A stretch of DNA of 64,000 nt from Archangium lansingense (GCF_026626635.1 NZ_JAPNKA010000001.1:3038001-3102000), one strand, 5' to 3'; numbered from the stretch's first letter, positions 36,469 through 47,370 are shown. Numbers and translations are program-made. Notes: generated by a model from the sequence alone, not told the origin.

Positions 36469-36472
36469 AGCC

Positions 36473-37933
36473 ATGCAGCTGACCGACCTCACCCTGCTGG
36501 AGCTGGCGGCGAAGCTGGCCTCGGGGGAAACCACCTCCGTAGAGGCCACCCAGGCGTGCTTGGCGCGCGTCGCCCAGGTGGACGGGAAGGTGAAGGCCTT
36601 CCTGCGGCTGGACGAGCACGGTGCGCTGGCGGCCGCCGAGGCCAGCGACGCTCGCCGCAAGCAAGGCAACCCGCTCGGGCCGCTGGATGGCGTGCCCGTC
36701 GCCGTCAAAGACATCTTCCTCACCGAGGGCGTGGAGACGACGTGTGCCTCGCACGTTCTCCAGGGCTTCCGCCCCCCGTACGACGCCACCACGGTGCGGC
36801 TGTTGAAGGAGGCGGGGACGCCCATTCTGGGCAAGCTCAACCAGGACGAGTTCGCGATGGGCTCGTCCAACGAGTCGAGCGCCTATGGCCCCTGCCACAA
36901 CCCGTGGGACGTGACGCGCACGCCAGGAGGCTCCTCGGGAGGCTCGGCGGCGGCGCTGGCGGCGCGCGAGGTGTTTGGCACGCTGGGCACGGACACGGGC
37001 GGCTCCATCCGTCAGCCGGCGGCGCTCACCAACACCGTGGGCCTCAAGCCCACCTACGGGCGCGTGTCTCGCTACGGCGTCATCGCCTACGCCTCCTCGC
37101 TGGACGCGCCGGGCCCCATGGCGCGCACGGTGGGAGACGTGGCGGCGCTGATGCAGGTGCTGGCGAGGCATGATCCGCTGGACTCCACCTCGGCCCCGGC
37201 GGACGTGCCGGACTACCTGGCGGACCTGGAGCACGGGGTGGCGGGGCTGAAGCTGGGCGTGCCGCGCGAGTACTTCGTCGAGGGCATGGACCCCGAGGTG
37301 GAGGCGTCGGTGCGCGAGGCCTTGAAGGCCTACGAGCGGCTGGGCGCCACGCTGGTGGACGTCTCGCTGCCGCACACGAAGTACGCGCTGGCCACCTACT
37401 ACCTCATCGCCCCGGCGGAGGCGTCGAGCAACCTGGCCCGCTACGATGGCGTGCGCTACGGCCTGCGGGCGCGCGAGGCCAAGGGCCTCAAGGACATGTA
37501 CGGCCTGACGCGCGATCAGGGCTTCGGCCCCGAGGTGAAGCGCCGCATCATGTTGGGCACCTACGCGCTGAGCGCGGGTTACTACGACGCCTACTACCTG
37601 AAGGCGCAGAAGGTGCGGACGCTCATCCGCGAGGACTTCACGAAGGCCTTCACGCAGGTGGACGCGTTGGTGACGCCCACCTCGCCGGTGCCGGCCTTCA
37701 AGCTGGGCGAGAAGGTGAATGACCCGCTGTCCATGTACCTCATGGACGTGTGCACGCTGCCGTGCAACCTGGCGGGACTGCCTGGCCTGTCTCTGCCGTG
37801 CGGCTTCACGAAGGCGGGCCTGCCCATCGGGTTGCAGCTCATGGGCCGCCCGTTCGACGAGGCGAAGTTGCTGCGAATCGCCCGGGCCTTCGAGCGTGAG
37901 CACGATTACGTGCGCCGCCTGGCCCCCATCTGA
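36473..37933 (+). CDS. gatA: Glutamyl/aspartyl-tRNA amidotransferase subunit A
   Basis: A 486-residue amidase subunit that releases ammonia from glutamine. The catalytic Ser-cisSer-Lys triad is visible: Lys in VAVKDIF, and Ser residues in the [13 protein letters not shown] and [10 protein letters not shown] blocks. With GatB and GatC it converts mischarged Glu-tRNA(Gln) or Asp-tRNA(Asn). The start at ATG 36473 follows the gatC stop; a frame open from 36416 overlaps gatC and is rejected. gatB follows 21 bp on. Confidence 0.97.
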   Translation: MQLTDLTLLELAAKLASGETTSVEATQACLARVAQVDGKVKAFLRLDEHGALAAAEASDARRKQGNPLGPLDGVPVAVKDIFLTEGVETTCASHVLQGFRPPYDATTVRLLKEAGTPILGKLNQDEFAMGSSNESSAYGPCHNPWDVTRTPGGSSGGSAAALAAREVFGTLGTDTGGSIRQPAALTNTVGLKPTYGRVSRYGVIAYASSLDAPGPMARTVGDVAALMQVLARHDPLDSTSAPADVPDYLADLEHGVAGLKLGVPREYFVEGMDPEVEASVREALKAYERLGATLVDVSLPHTKYALATYYLIAPAEASSNLARYDGVRYGLRAREAKGLKDMYGLTRDQGFGPEVKRRIMLGTYALSAGYYDAYYLKAQKVRTLIREDFTKAFTQVDALVTPTSPVPAFKLGEKVNDPLSMYLMDVCTLPCNLAGLPGLSLPCGFTKAGLPIGLQLMGRPFDEAKLLRIARAFEREHDYVRRLAPI

Positions 37934-37954
37934 GAGAGGACTTCCGGAGACGCC

Positions 37955-39394
<1,440 letters not shown>

Positions 39395-39423
39395 TCCGTG
39401 CCCTGCGCCTACCAGGACCTGTA

Positions 39424-39480
39424 GGCGCGCGCGCCGAGCGAACTGGTCCGATGGTCGGACCAGTTGCTCCTGGGCGCGCC
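39424..39480. terminator. Bidirectional terminator hairpin after gatB
   Basis: A perfect 11-bp stem AACTGGTCCGA / TCGGACCAGTT (39441-39451, 39455-39465) with a 3-nt loop. Outer pairs GAGC/GCTC (39436-39439, 39466-39469) and GGCGCGC/GCGCGCC (39424-39430, 39474-39480) extend it. It sits between convergent gatB and the 39516 lipoprotein gene and can serve both. Confidence 0.75.
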
Positions 39481-39515
39481 CGGATCCTGCGCCAACGCCG
39501 TCGCGCGGAGGGGGG

Positions 39516-39944
39516 CTACTTCTTCGCGAAGGTGCCCTGCTCGACCAGGACGACGCCTCCGGCGGCGGACGTCTTCCACTGGAGATCGAACTCGACATCC
39601 GGGCCCAGGTACTGCAGTTCGCCGCTGACCAGGATGTGCTCGGTGCCGTTGATGACGCACTTCTGGTCCGCATTGAGTCTTGCACCGTATCCGCCGTGCT
39701 CCGAGCCCGCGCGGCTCCCAAGCAGGGCGCAGGCCGCGTCTCCGGCCCGCTCGCGGGTGATTGAGAGGACGTCCTTGTTCACGTCCTCGCTGATCTTCCA
39801 GGTCTCCTTCACGGCCGTCGCGGCCTCCAGCTCCGTGGCACTCGCCGCGCGCTTCGAGGTGCCTTCGTAGGTTCCCGACCAGTTCTGCACGGCGCCACAG
39901 CCAACGATGAGCGAGAGGGTGAGAACGAGGGAGAGCTTCTTCAT
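39516..39944 (-). CDS. Small lipoprotein, function unknown
   Basis: A 142-residue protein with a lipoprotein leader (MKKLSLVLTLSLIVGC). The mature part has beta-strand pattern beginning NWSGTYEGTSKR and ending VVLVEQGTFAKK, like a small lipocalin-type or META-like barrel, and two Cys (AACALLG, QKCVING) that may pair. The start at ATG 39944 has AGGAGG about 11 nt upstream. Stand-alone gene. Confidence 0.78.
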   Translation of the reverse strand: MKKLSLVLTLSLIVGCGAVQNWSGTYEGTSKRAASATELEAATAVKETWKISEDVNKDVLSITRERAGDAACALLGSRAGSEHGGYGARLNADQKCVINGTEHILVSGELQYLGPDVEFDLQWKTSAAGGVVLVEQGTFAKK

Positions 39945-40165
39945 GATGGGTACATCCTCCTGTTGTTGGCCGCCGCCCTTGCAGCCCCCAGGCCACTTCC
40001 GCTCCTCTGGATTTCCGAGGGGTTGCACGTGCCTCGGTTCGCGGGGCCCCCAGCATGACGCGGCTGCCATGGCATCCACGCCCTGGCAGGCTTGCTCCCT
40101 CGCTCTCCAGGCCCCAGAACCGGTGCTGATCCGGTCTTCCCTCGCGATTACACTCCGCCGCCTCC

Positions 40166-43100
40166 GTGTCACTCCCCACACCGCGCATTTCCGCTGCCCC
40201 AGAACCGCTCGTTCTTCCTCCGCCTTTCGGGACCCGGAAGGAGCTGGAGCAATGGGCGGAGTCCCACTCGCTCCAGGATGCACTCACGACCTCGGCGGAG
40301 GTGTTGCTGCCCGCGCTCGCCGTCGATGAGGCACAGAAGAACAACCTTCGCTATGCGCTCAGCGGCCTGTCGGTTCGGGATGTTGGCTCTCGTGAGGGCG
40401 CCTCGCGCTACCTGGGTGCTCGTGCTCGCGGCGTCCTCGTGGAGGCGGTGCCCCTCGCGGCAGTCGCGTTCCTGGCCGATGAGGCGGAGTCCGTTCGGCT
40501 CGGAGTTCTCGAGGAAGCGTCACGCCCGGAGTCGAACGAGGATCCCTCACTCGCGGTGTTCTGGACGCGGCTGCTGCAGCTCCGGCATGGCCTGCGCGCG
40601 CGTGCAACTCCTCGCTCCCGTGCCGCGCGTGCCTCCGGGACCTGGTCGTTTCTCGCCGAGCCCTGCGCCGTAGCCTGGAAGGAGCGGTGGCGGCGTGTCC
40701 GCGGGGGGCCGACGTACGGCTCCTTCGCGGCCGAATCGAGACTGTCGTTCCCGAATGATGGCGAGCCCCGGCTCGAGTGCAGTTGTGAGGCCCGCGGGGG
40801 CTGCACGCATGCCCTCGCGCTGGTGGATGCCACGCTGGATCTCCTTGAGGACCCCTCGCGGCGCGACGAGGCGCGTGTGCTGGCCGATGAGCTCTTGAGG
40901 CCCTCTTGGGCTCGCGCGCTCAAGGCGCTCGACCTGTTCGAGGCGAAGCTCGCCGAGCCCCGTGCCTTCATTGAGGTGTGGTGGCGCATCGAGCATGAGC
41001 TCGGGACGCTCACCGCGGTGCCGTCGGTGAAGAAGCGCAACCGCCGCGGCATGTTGACCTCTGGTGCGCGCACGACCCCGGCGCGCCTGCTCGACGAGCA
41101 CCGCGATTCCCTCTCCGAGCAGGACCTGCGTGTCGCCGAGCTGTTCGCCTCGTGGTCGGCCAGAGCGGGCGCCAGGGGCAGCACGTATGCGGCGCGTGCC
41201 TTTCTTGCGCTGGTGGGGCACCCGAGGGTGGCGCTCGATGTCGCGCCCGAAGAGCCGCTCGAGCTGAAGCGGGTACGGCTGGGGTTCATCGCGGTCCCGG
41301 CCGGCGATCACATCCGGCTCGAGCCCTCCGTTGACGGCGAGGTCTTCGACGCACGCCTCCTCACATCGCTGATGAAGTCGTTCGTGCCGGGCGAGCCGCT
41401 CTTCACCGCCGAGGAGCAGCGTGGCAGGTGCCTGCTGATCGACGTGAGCGACGAGGCCCGCCAGCTCTTCGAGCTCCTGCAAAAGCACGGCACGCGGTTT
41501 CCACCCGAGGCGCAGCAGCCGCTGCTCGAGCGGCTCTCTCGGCTGGAGGCCCGCCTCCCGCTGGTCGTCCCGGAGTCCCTCAAGGGCCGCGAGCTCGTCT
41601 CCGAGTCCGAGACGGTGGTTCGGCTGAGGCTGCTGCCGGACGTGTCGCTCGAGCTCGAGCTGCTCGTGCGTCCGGGTCCCGGAGCACCGCTCTACCATCC
41701 GGGCGTGGGTCCGAGGGACGTCCTGTTGCTGCGAGGCGCCGAGCGCGCGTACGTGCGGCGTTCCCTGCTCACCGAGGAAGAGCGGGCGCGCGCGATGCTC
41801 GCGACCCTTCCGCTCGCCGACGCCGAGGAGGGTCCCACCTTCTGCTTCCGGATGCGGGACACCGACTCGGCGCTGGCGCTCGTCGCCGCCCTGCAGAATC
41901 CACCCCGTGGACTCGCCGTCGAGTGGCTCGATGAGAAGCCGAGGGTCTCGGCGGCTGTTGGCCCCGAGGCGCTCAAGGTCCACATCGAACGGAAGCGGGA
42001 TTGGTTTGGCATCAACGGCCAGCTGAAGGTCGAGTTGGGTCGGATCGAGCTCGCGGTGTTGCTCGATGCGGCGCGGCGGCAGCTGCGTTTCGTGCGGGTG
42101 GATGAGCGGCGTTGGGTCGAGCTCAGCGACACGTTGCGCCACCGCCTCCAGGCCGTCGCCGATCATTCCTTCGCTCGAAATGGAAGGGTGGAGCTGTCAC
42201 CTGGCGCGGTCCCCGCCATCGAGGCGCTCGGCGGTGCGGGGGCGGAGGTGGAGGCAGCGCCTTCCTGGCAACTGCTCACCGAGCGGCTCGCGGCCTCGTT
42301 GTCGCTTCGGCCGAAGCCTCCTGCCGCGCTCCGTGCGACCCTCCGCGACTATCAGGTGGAGGGACATGCGTGGCTCAGCCGGGTTGCCGCGTGGGGGGCC
42401 GGAGCCTGCCTCGCCGACGACATGGGTCTGGGGAAGACAGTGCAGGCGATCTCGGTGCTGGTCGACCGGTCTCGCCTGGGGCCTGCGCTCATCCTCGTCC
42501 CCACGTCGGTTGGCTTCAACTGGGTGGAGGAGCTGCGCCGGTTCGCACCGGACCTGCGTCCCATCCTCTATGCCGAGCAATCGGAGCGTGCGGGTTGTCT
42601 CGAGAAGCTCACGAAGAAGGACGTGCTGATCGTCAGCTACGGCCTGCTCACGCGTGATATCGCCAGCCTGAGCGAGGTCACCTTCGCCACCCTCGTCATC
42701 GACGAGGCGCAGGCGCTGAAAAACCCGACCACGTATCGGGCTCGCGCTGCACGGAAACTGAAGGCTGATTTCCGGCTCGCGATGTCGGGTACGCCCCTGG
42801 AGAACCATCTCGGGGAGCTGTGGAGCCTCTTCTCGATCGTCTTCCCCGGCCTGCTCGGAAGCTGGGAGCAGTTCCGCGAGCGCTTCGCCGGGCCCATCGA
42901 GCGCGGCAAGGACCCCGAGGCGCGCGAGGCGCTCGCCCGTGTGCTCAAGCCCTTCCTGCTTCGGCGCACGAAGGCGGAAGTGGCACGCGAGCTGCCGTCG
43001 CGCACGGAGATCCAGGTCCCCATCGCACTCTCAGAGGAGGAGTGGGCGCTCTATGAGGATGCGCGCCTCGCCGCCGTGGCTGAGGTCTCGAAGGAGGGCA

Positions 43101-43771
43101 GGGGCGTGCGCAACGAGCAGCAGCAGTTCCAGGTGCTCGCGGCCCTGACGCGCCTGCGGCTGCTGGCTTCCCATCCGCGGCTTTACGATGGGAAGTCGAG
43201 TGTCGGTTCTTCCAAGATGCGCCGCCTGCTCGAGCTGGTCGAGGAACTCCGTGGCGCGGGCCATCGCGCGCTCGTGTTCAGCCAGTTCACTTCACATCTC
43301 GCCCTGGTGCGGGAGGAGCTCGACCGGGCGGGGTTCAGCTACCAGTACCTCGAGGGCTCGACCCCGGCGGGTGCACGGGCGAAGCGGGTGGAGGCTTTCC
43401 AGCGGGGCGAGGGCGACCTGTTCCTCATCTCGCTGAAGGCGGGCGGAACGGGACTCAACCTGACCGCGGCGGACTACGTCATCCACCTCGATCCGTGGTG
43501 GAACCCGGCGGTGGAGGATCAGGCCACCGATCGAGCCCATCGCATCGGGCAGGAGCGGCCCGTCACGGTGTATCGGCTCGTCACCCGCGGAACGATTGAA
43601 GAGCAGATTCTCTCGCTCCACGCGGACAAGCGCGCTCTCGTCGCGGGCATTCTCGAGGGGTCGAACGCCGCGGCGCGGCTGACGACGAAGGACCTGCTCC
43701 AGCTGCTCGAAACGGGAGGTGCTTCCGTGCACGAGGAGCCGTCATCCTCGCCCGGAAGACTCGTGCACTGA
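40166..43771 (+). CDS. SWIM zinc-finger SNF2-family helicase
   Basis: A 1201-residue DNA-dependent ATPase of the bacterial SNF2 group. A SWIM zinc motif lies at about 203-215 (C-S-C-x6-C-T-H), followed by a long bacterial SNF2-associated region. The motor has Walker A DDMGLGKT (about 751), a DEAQ box (VIDEAQALKNPTT, about 846) and, in the second RecA-like domain, VFSQFTSHLALV, LISLKAGGTGLNLT and QATDRAHRIGQERPV (up to about 1135). It probably remodels protein-DNA complexes or aids transcription recycling, as RapA does; the substrate is unknown. The start is GTG 40166. Confidence 0.92.
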   Translation: MSLPTPRISAAPEPLVLPPPFGTRKELEQWAESHSLQDALTTSAEVLLPALAVDEAQKNNLRYALSGLSVRDVGSREGASRYLGARARGVLVEAVPLAAVAFLADEAESVRLGVLEEASRPESNEDPSLAVFWTRLLQLRHGLRARATPRSRAARASGTWSFLAEPCAVAWKERWRRVRGGPTYGSFAAESRLSFPNDGEPRLECSCEARGGCTHALALVDATLDLLEDPSRRDEARVLADELLRPSWARALKALDLFEAKLAEPRAFIEVWWRIEHELGTLTAVPSVKKRNRRGMLTSGARTTPARLLDEHRDSLSEQDLRVAELFASWSARAGARGSTYAARAFLALVGHPRVALDVAPEEPLELKRVRLGFIAVPAGDHIRLEPSVDGEVFDARLLTSLMKSFVPGEPLFTAEEQRGRCLLIDVSDEARQLFELLQKHGTRFPPEAQQPLLERLSRLEARLPLVVPESLKGRELVSESETVVRLRLLPDVSLELELLVRPGPGAPLYHPGVGPRDVLLLRGAERAYVRRSLLTEEERARAMLATLPLADAEEGPTFCFRMRDTDSALALVAALQNPPRGLAVEWLDEKPRVSAAVGPEALKVHIERKRDWFGINGQLKVELGRIELAVLLDAARRQLRFVRVDERRWVELSDTLRHRLQAVADHSFARNGRVELSPGAVPAIEALGGAGAEVEAAPSWQLLTERLAASLSLRPKPPAALRATLRDYQVEGHAWLSRVAAWGAGACLADDMGLGKTVQAISVLVDRSRLGPALILVPTSVGFNWVEELRRFAPDLRPILYAEQSERAGCLEKLTKKDVLIVSYGLLTRDIASLSEVTFATLVIDEAQALKNPTTYRARAARKLKADFRLAMSGTPLENHLGELWSLFSIVFPGLLGSWEQFRERFAGPIERGKDPEAREALARVLKPFLLRRTKAEVARELPSRTEIQVPIALSEEEWALYEDARLAAVAEVSKEGRGVRNEQQQFQVLAALTRLRLLASHPRLYDGKSSVGSSKMRRLLELVEELRGAGHRALVFSQFTSHLALVREELDRAGFSYQYLEGSTPAGARAKRVEAFQRGEGDLFLISLKAGGTGLNLTAADYVIHLDPWWNPAVEDQATDRAHRIGQERPVTVYRLVTRGTIEEQILSLHADKRALVAGILEGSNAAARLTTKDLLQLLETGGASVHEEPSSSPGRLVH

Positions 43772-43806
43772 GACGGAGGACGGGGCGCTTGGGTTGACCT
43801 CGTGCG

Positions 43807-44472
43807 TCAGAAAAGGCGGACCCCCACGAAGAAGGCGGTGCTGAGGCCGAGTCGAACCCACCGTCGCTCGTCGTCGGTGAACTCGTGCGTGCCTCGGCTG
43901 AGGGTGAACTCATAGGCGCCGGTGGAGAAGCGCAGCCGGGCCTCACCGCCCACGAAGAGGCGGGAGGAGGAGGGAAAGTAATTCCCACCGATGCCGAGGC
44001 CGAAGACGGGGCCCCGGCCGCGGCCCTCGAAGCGGTAGGCGGGCGTGGTGACGGTGGTGTGTGGCTCGAGCACGCCTCCGAGCAGGACGCCGAAGAGGTC
44101 CACCTTGCTGTAGTTCCGATTCGCCAGGGTGAAGTGGTAGCCCAGGCGGCCGACGGCGGAGAGCTCCCAGCGCGAGGTGTCTCGGTCGAGGAAGAGATTG
44201 GGGACCCAGCACGCGAGCGCGCACAGGTTGCCGCTGAGCTCCGCGCCGAGGGAGAGCGTGCCGGTGGCGAGCGGAAGCACGCCGACGTCCACCGTGGCAC
44301 CGGCCTCGAGGGAGAGCGGCAGGAGCGAGGCCGCGCCTTCGACGCGCAGGTCGACGTTGCCCGGGCGCAGGAGGGGAGGGGGCCGTTCCTGGGCCGCGGC
44401 CCCACCGGAGGCCAGCACCCACCCGCCGAGCAGGAGCAGGGTCCGGCAGTGGGAGAGGGCGGGGAGGGACAT
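43807..44472 (-). CDS. Predicted outer-membrane beta-barrel protein
   Basis: A 221-residue protein with a signal peptide (HCRTLLLLGGWVLASGGAAA). Alternating hydrophobic/polar strands follow (VDLRVEGAASLLPLSL, VGRLGYHFTLANRNYS, VFGLGIGGNYFPSSSRLFVGGEARLRFS), ending VRLGLSTAFFVGVRLF with a terminal Phe, as expected for an eight-stranded barrel. No specific family recognised. ATG 44472 has AGGAGC upstream. It starts 38 nt after the dioxygenase stop on the same strand, so the two may form an operon. Confidence 0.75.
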   Translation of the reverse strand: MSLPALSHCRTLLLLGGWVLASGGAAAQERPPPLLRPGNVDLRVEGAASLLPLSLEAGATVDVGVLPLATGTLSLGAELSGNLCALACWVPNLFLDRDTSRWELSAVGRLGYHFTLANRNYSKVDLFGVLLGGVLEPHTTVTTPAYRFEGRGRGPVFGLGIGGNYFPSSSRLFVGGEARLRFSTGAYEFTLSRGTHEFTDDERRWVRLGLSTAFFVGVRLF

Positions 44473-44510
44473 GTTCGGGTTCGCTCCTGCGCGGACCCCT
44501 CTGCCCAGCA

Positions 44511-45473
44511 TTACTTGATGAGGCCGATCTCCCGCAGGCGCTGCTTGAGGAACGCGTCAGCGGTGATGGGGGGCTGGCCCGGCTTCTCCGGCGTCACGGT
44601 GCCCGGCAGCGGCTGGAGCACGCACTCCGGATAGGGGTGCACGAAGAAGGGCATGGAGTAGCGCGTGTTGTCCTCGGCGGCCGAGGGCGGGTTGACCACG
44701 CGGTGGGTGGTGGCGGGGATGACGCCGTTGGTCACCCGGCTCAGCATGTCGCCCGAGTCCACGACGATCTGCCCGCGCAGCGTGTCCACGGGAATCCACT
44801 CGCCGTCGCGGGTGAGGAGCTCCAGACCCGAGGCGGTCCCCTCGCACAGCAGGGTGATGAGGTTGATGTCCTCGTGCTCGGCGGCGCGCACCGCACCGGG
44901 GATGAACTTCTCCTTCAGGGGCGGGTAGTGGATGACGCGGAGCACGGAGGTGCCGTCCTGCGCCATGTCGCTGAAGGTGTTGCGCTCGATGCCAAAGTAC
45001 TCGGCCACGGCCTGCAGCATCAGCGCCGCCGCCTCGTCCAGCGCGTTGAAGAGGGCGAGCGTGTTCGGGCGGAAGGACGGAACCTCTTCCGGCCAGACGT
45101 TGTAGGCGGCGGTATCCGGGCGGCGCGGGTGGCCCTCGGGCAGGTCACGCCCCACGTGCCAGAACTCCTTGAGGTCGCCCACGGTGCGGTTCTTCGCGTG
45201 CTCCTTGCCAAAGGGCGTGTAGGCGCGCTGGCCGCCAAACTCGGGCACGTGGTAGCGCTGCTTCACCTGCTCTGGCAGGCGGAAGAAGGCTTCCACGTCC
45301 GCGTAGGTGCGGCGGATGAGCCCGTCGTCGATGCCGTGACCCTCGACGGAGACGAAACCGAACTCCTTGAGGGCTTCTCCGAACACCCGGACGAAGCGGG
45401 CACGCTCCTCGGGGCTGCCGGAGCGATAGTGGGACAGGTTGACGAGGGGGATGCGGCGAGTGGAGCGGGACAT
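44511..45473 (-). CDS. Isopenicillin-N-synthase-like 2-oxoglutarate/Fe(II) dioxygenase
   Basis: A 320-residue oxygenase. The iron ligands are His200 and Asp202 (EHEDINLITLL) and His257 (PATTHRVVNP). The 2-oxoglutarate site is Arg271-x-Ser273 (RYSMPF). The N-terminal DIOX_N part (IPLVNLSHYRSGS..., GFVSVEGHGID) is complete. Family members modify amino acids, peptides or secondary metabolites; the substrate is unknown and no biosynthetic cluster surrounds it. Confidence 0.92.
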   Translation of the reverse strand: MSRSTRRIPLVNLSHYRSGSPEERARFVRVFGEALKEFGFVSVEGHGIDDGLIRRTYADVEAFFRLPEQVKQRYHVPEFGGQRAYTPFGKEHAKNRTVGDLKEFWHVGRDLPEGHPRRPDTAAYNVWPEEVPSFRPNTLALFNALDEAAALMLQAVAEYFGIERNTFSDMAQDGTSVLRVIHYPPLKEKFIPGAVRAAEHEDINLITLLCEGTASGLELLTRDGEWIPVDTLRGQIVVDSGDMLSRVTNGVIPATTHRVVNPPSAAEDNTRYSMPFFVHPYPECVLQPLPGTVTPEKPGQPPITADAFLKQRLREIGLIK

Positions 45474-45576
45474 AGCGCGCGCACTCTAGCCGTCATCTGG
45501 GTGTGACGGGAACTGCCTGACAGTGAACGACACGGACCGGGGCCAGACTCTGGACCCCGATCCGCGCGAGGGCTGA

Positions 45577-45930
45577 CTAGCCGCCGATGATGGCGTTGCC
45601 GCAGGTCTCGCCGACCTTGCCGGACAGGCTGAGGAGGCAGCCGAGCGTCGCGTTAGAGAAGTTCTCCTGGGTGGCCGGGGTGCACTCCGGCAGCTCCCGG
45701 AGGCACTTGGCGAAGTCGGACATGGCCTTCTTCTCCGAGTCCGTGCAGTCCTCGAGGTTGTCCGAACACTGGTTGGTGTTGAAGGACGTCGGCTCCTCGC
45801 CCGCCGAAGCACAGGGCCGAGCCTTTTCCTCGACCGCCTCGAAGGCGTTATCCAACTCGTCACAGACGTTGCCGCAGCCGGTCAGGGCCAGCATCGCCAC
45901 GGCCACCACTCCGAAAATCTTCGTCTTCAT
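45577..45930 (-). CDS. Cys-rich small lipoprotein, paralogue A
   Basis: A 117-residue lipoprotein with leader MKTKIFGVVAVAMLALTGC and a mature helical domain with regularly spaced Cys (CDELDNAFEAVEEKARPC, NQCSDNLEDC, KCLRELPEC, LGC, TCGNAIIGG). The pattern C-[ED]-[DE]-L...K-x2-PC...C-x2-NL-x2-C is shared with the next gene, so the two are tandem paralogues. Probable disulphide-stabilised helical bundle. Function unknown. ATG 45930 has AGGGGG upstream. Confidence 0.8.
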   Translation of the reverse strand: MKTKIFGVVAVAMLALTGCGNVCDELDNAFEAVEEKARPCASAGEEPTSFNTNQCSDNLEDCTDSEKKAMSDFAKCLRELPECTPATQENFSNATLGCLLSLSGKVGETCGNAIIGG

Positions 45931-46069
45931 GTGTGCTTCCCCCTCTGGTGCTTCACGCATGGCGTGAAGAGAGGGGCGCATCCTAGCGGCCCGATGGAGG
46001 ATCGCCAGAGGGCATGTCTCCACCCCGAGCGGGTATCTCGGGGCCGCTCCTTCGCAGAGGACAGGTTGC

Positions 46070-46411
46070 TTAGAAAATTGCCGCCTCACAGGTGTTGCTG
46101 AGGACGTTGCTGTCGCAGTTGGTGATGTTCTGGAAGAAGGCCTCCTGCTGTCCGGGCTGGCAGGTGCCGAGCCGCAGGTAGCACTCGATCTGGGCGTCGA
46201 GCTGATCCAGGTCCTCCCCGCCGCACGCCTGGAGGTTCTGCTCGCATCGGGCCGCATCGAAGGCGGGGAGGGGGGCACGCTCCACGCAGGGCTGGGACTT
46301 CTGGGCCACGTCGGCGTAGGCCGCCGCCAGATCCTCGCAGGCCGTGCTCCGGCACCCGCTGAGGACCGCCGCTGCCGCCAGGGGGGCGAGCATCCATCCG
46401 GACTTTCGCAT
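46070..46411 (-). CDS. Cys-rich small lipoprotein, paralogue B
   Basis: A 113-residue lipoprotein with leader MRKSGWMLAPLAAAAVLSGC. The mature part repeats the Cys plan of the neighbour: CEDLAAAYADVAQKSQPC, RCEQNLQAC, ECYLRLGTC, TNCDSN, NTCEAAIF. It lies 139 bp upstream of paralogue A on the same strand, consistent with tandem duplication. Both proteins share QE-x-F before the late Cys (QEAFFQN here, QENFSNA there). No named domain. Confidence 0.8.
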   Translation of the reverse strand: MRKSGWMLAPLAAAAVLSGCRSTACEDLAAAYADVAQKSQPCVERAPLPAFDAARCEQNLQACGGEDLDQLDAQIECYLRLGTCQPGQQEAFFQNITNCDSNVLSNTCEAAIF

Positions 46412-46564
46412 TGGGAGCACTCCTTGTAAGAGAGGGGAAAGGGCCCATCCTACCGGCCGGGCAGGCGGTCGGGCGGGCCAGGGGCGTCGCGTGTCCACGG
46501 GTGGGCAGGGGGGAGAGGGGGAGGCTGGGGCGTGCTCCCTATGCACCACCCCCTGCTATCTGCC

Positions 46565-46593
46565 TTGACTCCCCTGTCCTTCTCCCGTAGATC
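46565..46593 (+). promoter_or_regulatory. Candidate promoter of rplU-rpmA-obgE
   Basis: TTGACT (46565-46570), 17-bp spacer, TAGATC (46588-46593). The -35 is good and the -10 is weak. It would give a leader of about 90 nt that contains the palindrome at 46652-46668. Confidence 0.4.
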
Positions 46594-46651
46594 GGGCGAC
46601 CTTTGCATCGTAGGACGGTTTTTCACGTCCGAAATGCACGCCGGCCTTTCA

Positions 46652-46668
46652 CGGGTTGAATCAACCCG
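46652..46668 (+). promoter_or_regulatory. Perfect palindrome in the rplU leader
   Basis: CGGGTTGAATCAACCCG is a perfect 17-nt inverted repeat, 22 nt before the rplU start codon. In RNA it has too small a loop to be fully paired, but at DNA level it is an ideal operator dyad. It may be an autoregulatory or transcription factor site. Confidence 0.5.
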
Positions 46669-46690
46669 GAACAAACTCAGGGGTTCAACG

Positions 46691-46999
46691 ATGTACGCAG
46701 TCATTCGCACGGGCGGTAAGCAGTACCGCGTGGCCGAGGGCGACGTGCTCCGGATCGAGAAGGTCACGGGAGCTGTCGGCGCTGAGGTGACCTTCAACGA
46801 CGTGCTGATGCTCGGTGGTTCGGACAGCCCGAAGGTGGGGCAGCCGACCGTGTCGGGCGCCAGGGTCGTGGGCAAGATTCTCGCCCAGGACAAGCACCGC
46901 AAGGTGCTGCACTTCCGCAAGGAGAAGGAGGGCTGGACGCGCCGCCGTGGCCACCGTCAGCCCTACACCGAGGTCAAGGTGACCTCCATCTCCGGCTAG
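46691..46999 (+). CDS. rplU: 50S ribosomal protein L21
   Basis: A 102-residue ribosomal protein of normal length. The opening [18 protein letters not shown] and the C-terminal [18 protein letters not shown] block (here [17 protein letters not shown]) are typical. It binds 23S rRNA in the large subunit. First gene of the conserved rplU-rpmA-obgE operon; the in-frame start at 46532 is too far upstream. Confidence 0.97.
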   Translation: MYAVIRTGGKQYRVAEGDVLRIEKVTGAVGAEVTFNDVLMLGGSDSPKVGQPTVSGARVVGKILAQDKHRKVLHFRKEKEGWTRRRGHRQPYTEVKVTSISG

Positions 47000-47059
47000 T
47001 CCGGGTCACAACTTCCCGGAGCGCTGTGAGGCGCGCCGGCCTCATCAGGAATCGGTGTC

Positions 47060-47326
47060 ATGGCTCATAAAAAGGGACAAGGTTCTTCGCGCAACGGTCG
47101 CGATTCCAATCCGCAGTACCGTGGCGTGAAGGTGTACGCCGGCGAGACCGTCAGCGCGGGGAGCATCCTCGTGCGGCAGCTCGGCACGGTCATCCACCCG
47201 GGCTCCAACGTGAAGCTCGGTCGTGACTACACGCTCTTCGCCACGGTGGACGGAGTGGTGAAGTACGAGCGCCAGGGCCGGGACCGCAAGAAGGTCTCCG
47301 TGTACCCGGCCCAGACGAGCGCCTAG
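47060..47326 (+). CDS. rpmA: 50S ribosomal protein L27
   Basis: An 88-residue ribosomal protein of normal length. The N-terminal [20 protein letters not shown] is the flexible tail that reaches the peptidyl-transferase centre; it starts directly with AHKKG, so no Firmicutes-type N-terminal extension is present. Second gene of the operon, 60 bp after rplU. Confidence 0.97.
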   Translation: MAHKKGQGSSRNGRDSNPQYRGVKVYAGETVSAGSILVRQLGTVIHPGSNVKLGRDYTLFATVDGVVKYERQGRDRKKVSVYPAQTSA

Positions 47327-47344
47327 TTCGCGTTTCGTTTGAAA

Positions 47345-47370
47345 GGGGAGCCGGTCTTCGCTGGCTCCCC
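47345..47370 (+). terminator. Intercistronic hairpin between rpmA and obgE
   Basis: Ten-bp arms 47345-47354 and 47361-47370 (one G-T pair) with a 6-nt loop, 18 nt after the rpmA stop. No U-run follows. It may reduce read-through so that Obg is made at lower level than L21 and L27. Confidence 0.55.

Noticed and set aside
40047..40673. Alternative reading frames around the start of the SNF2 gene
   Set aside because: They overlap the start of the helicase gene and lack a ribosome binding site or domain. The gap 39945-40165 holds no gene that I can support.
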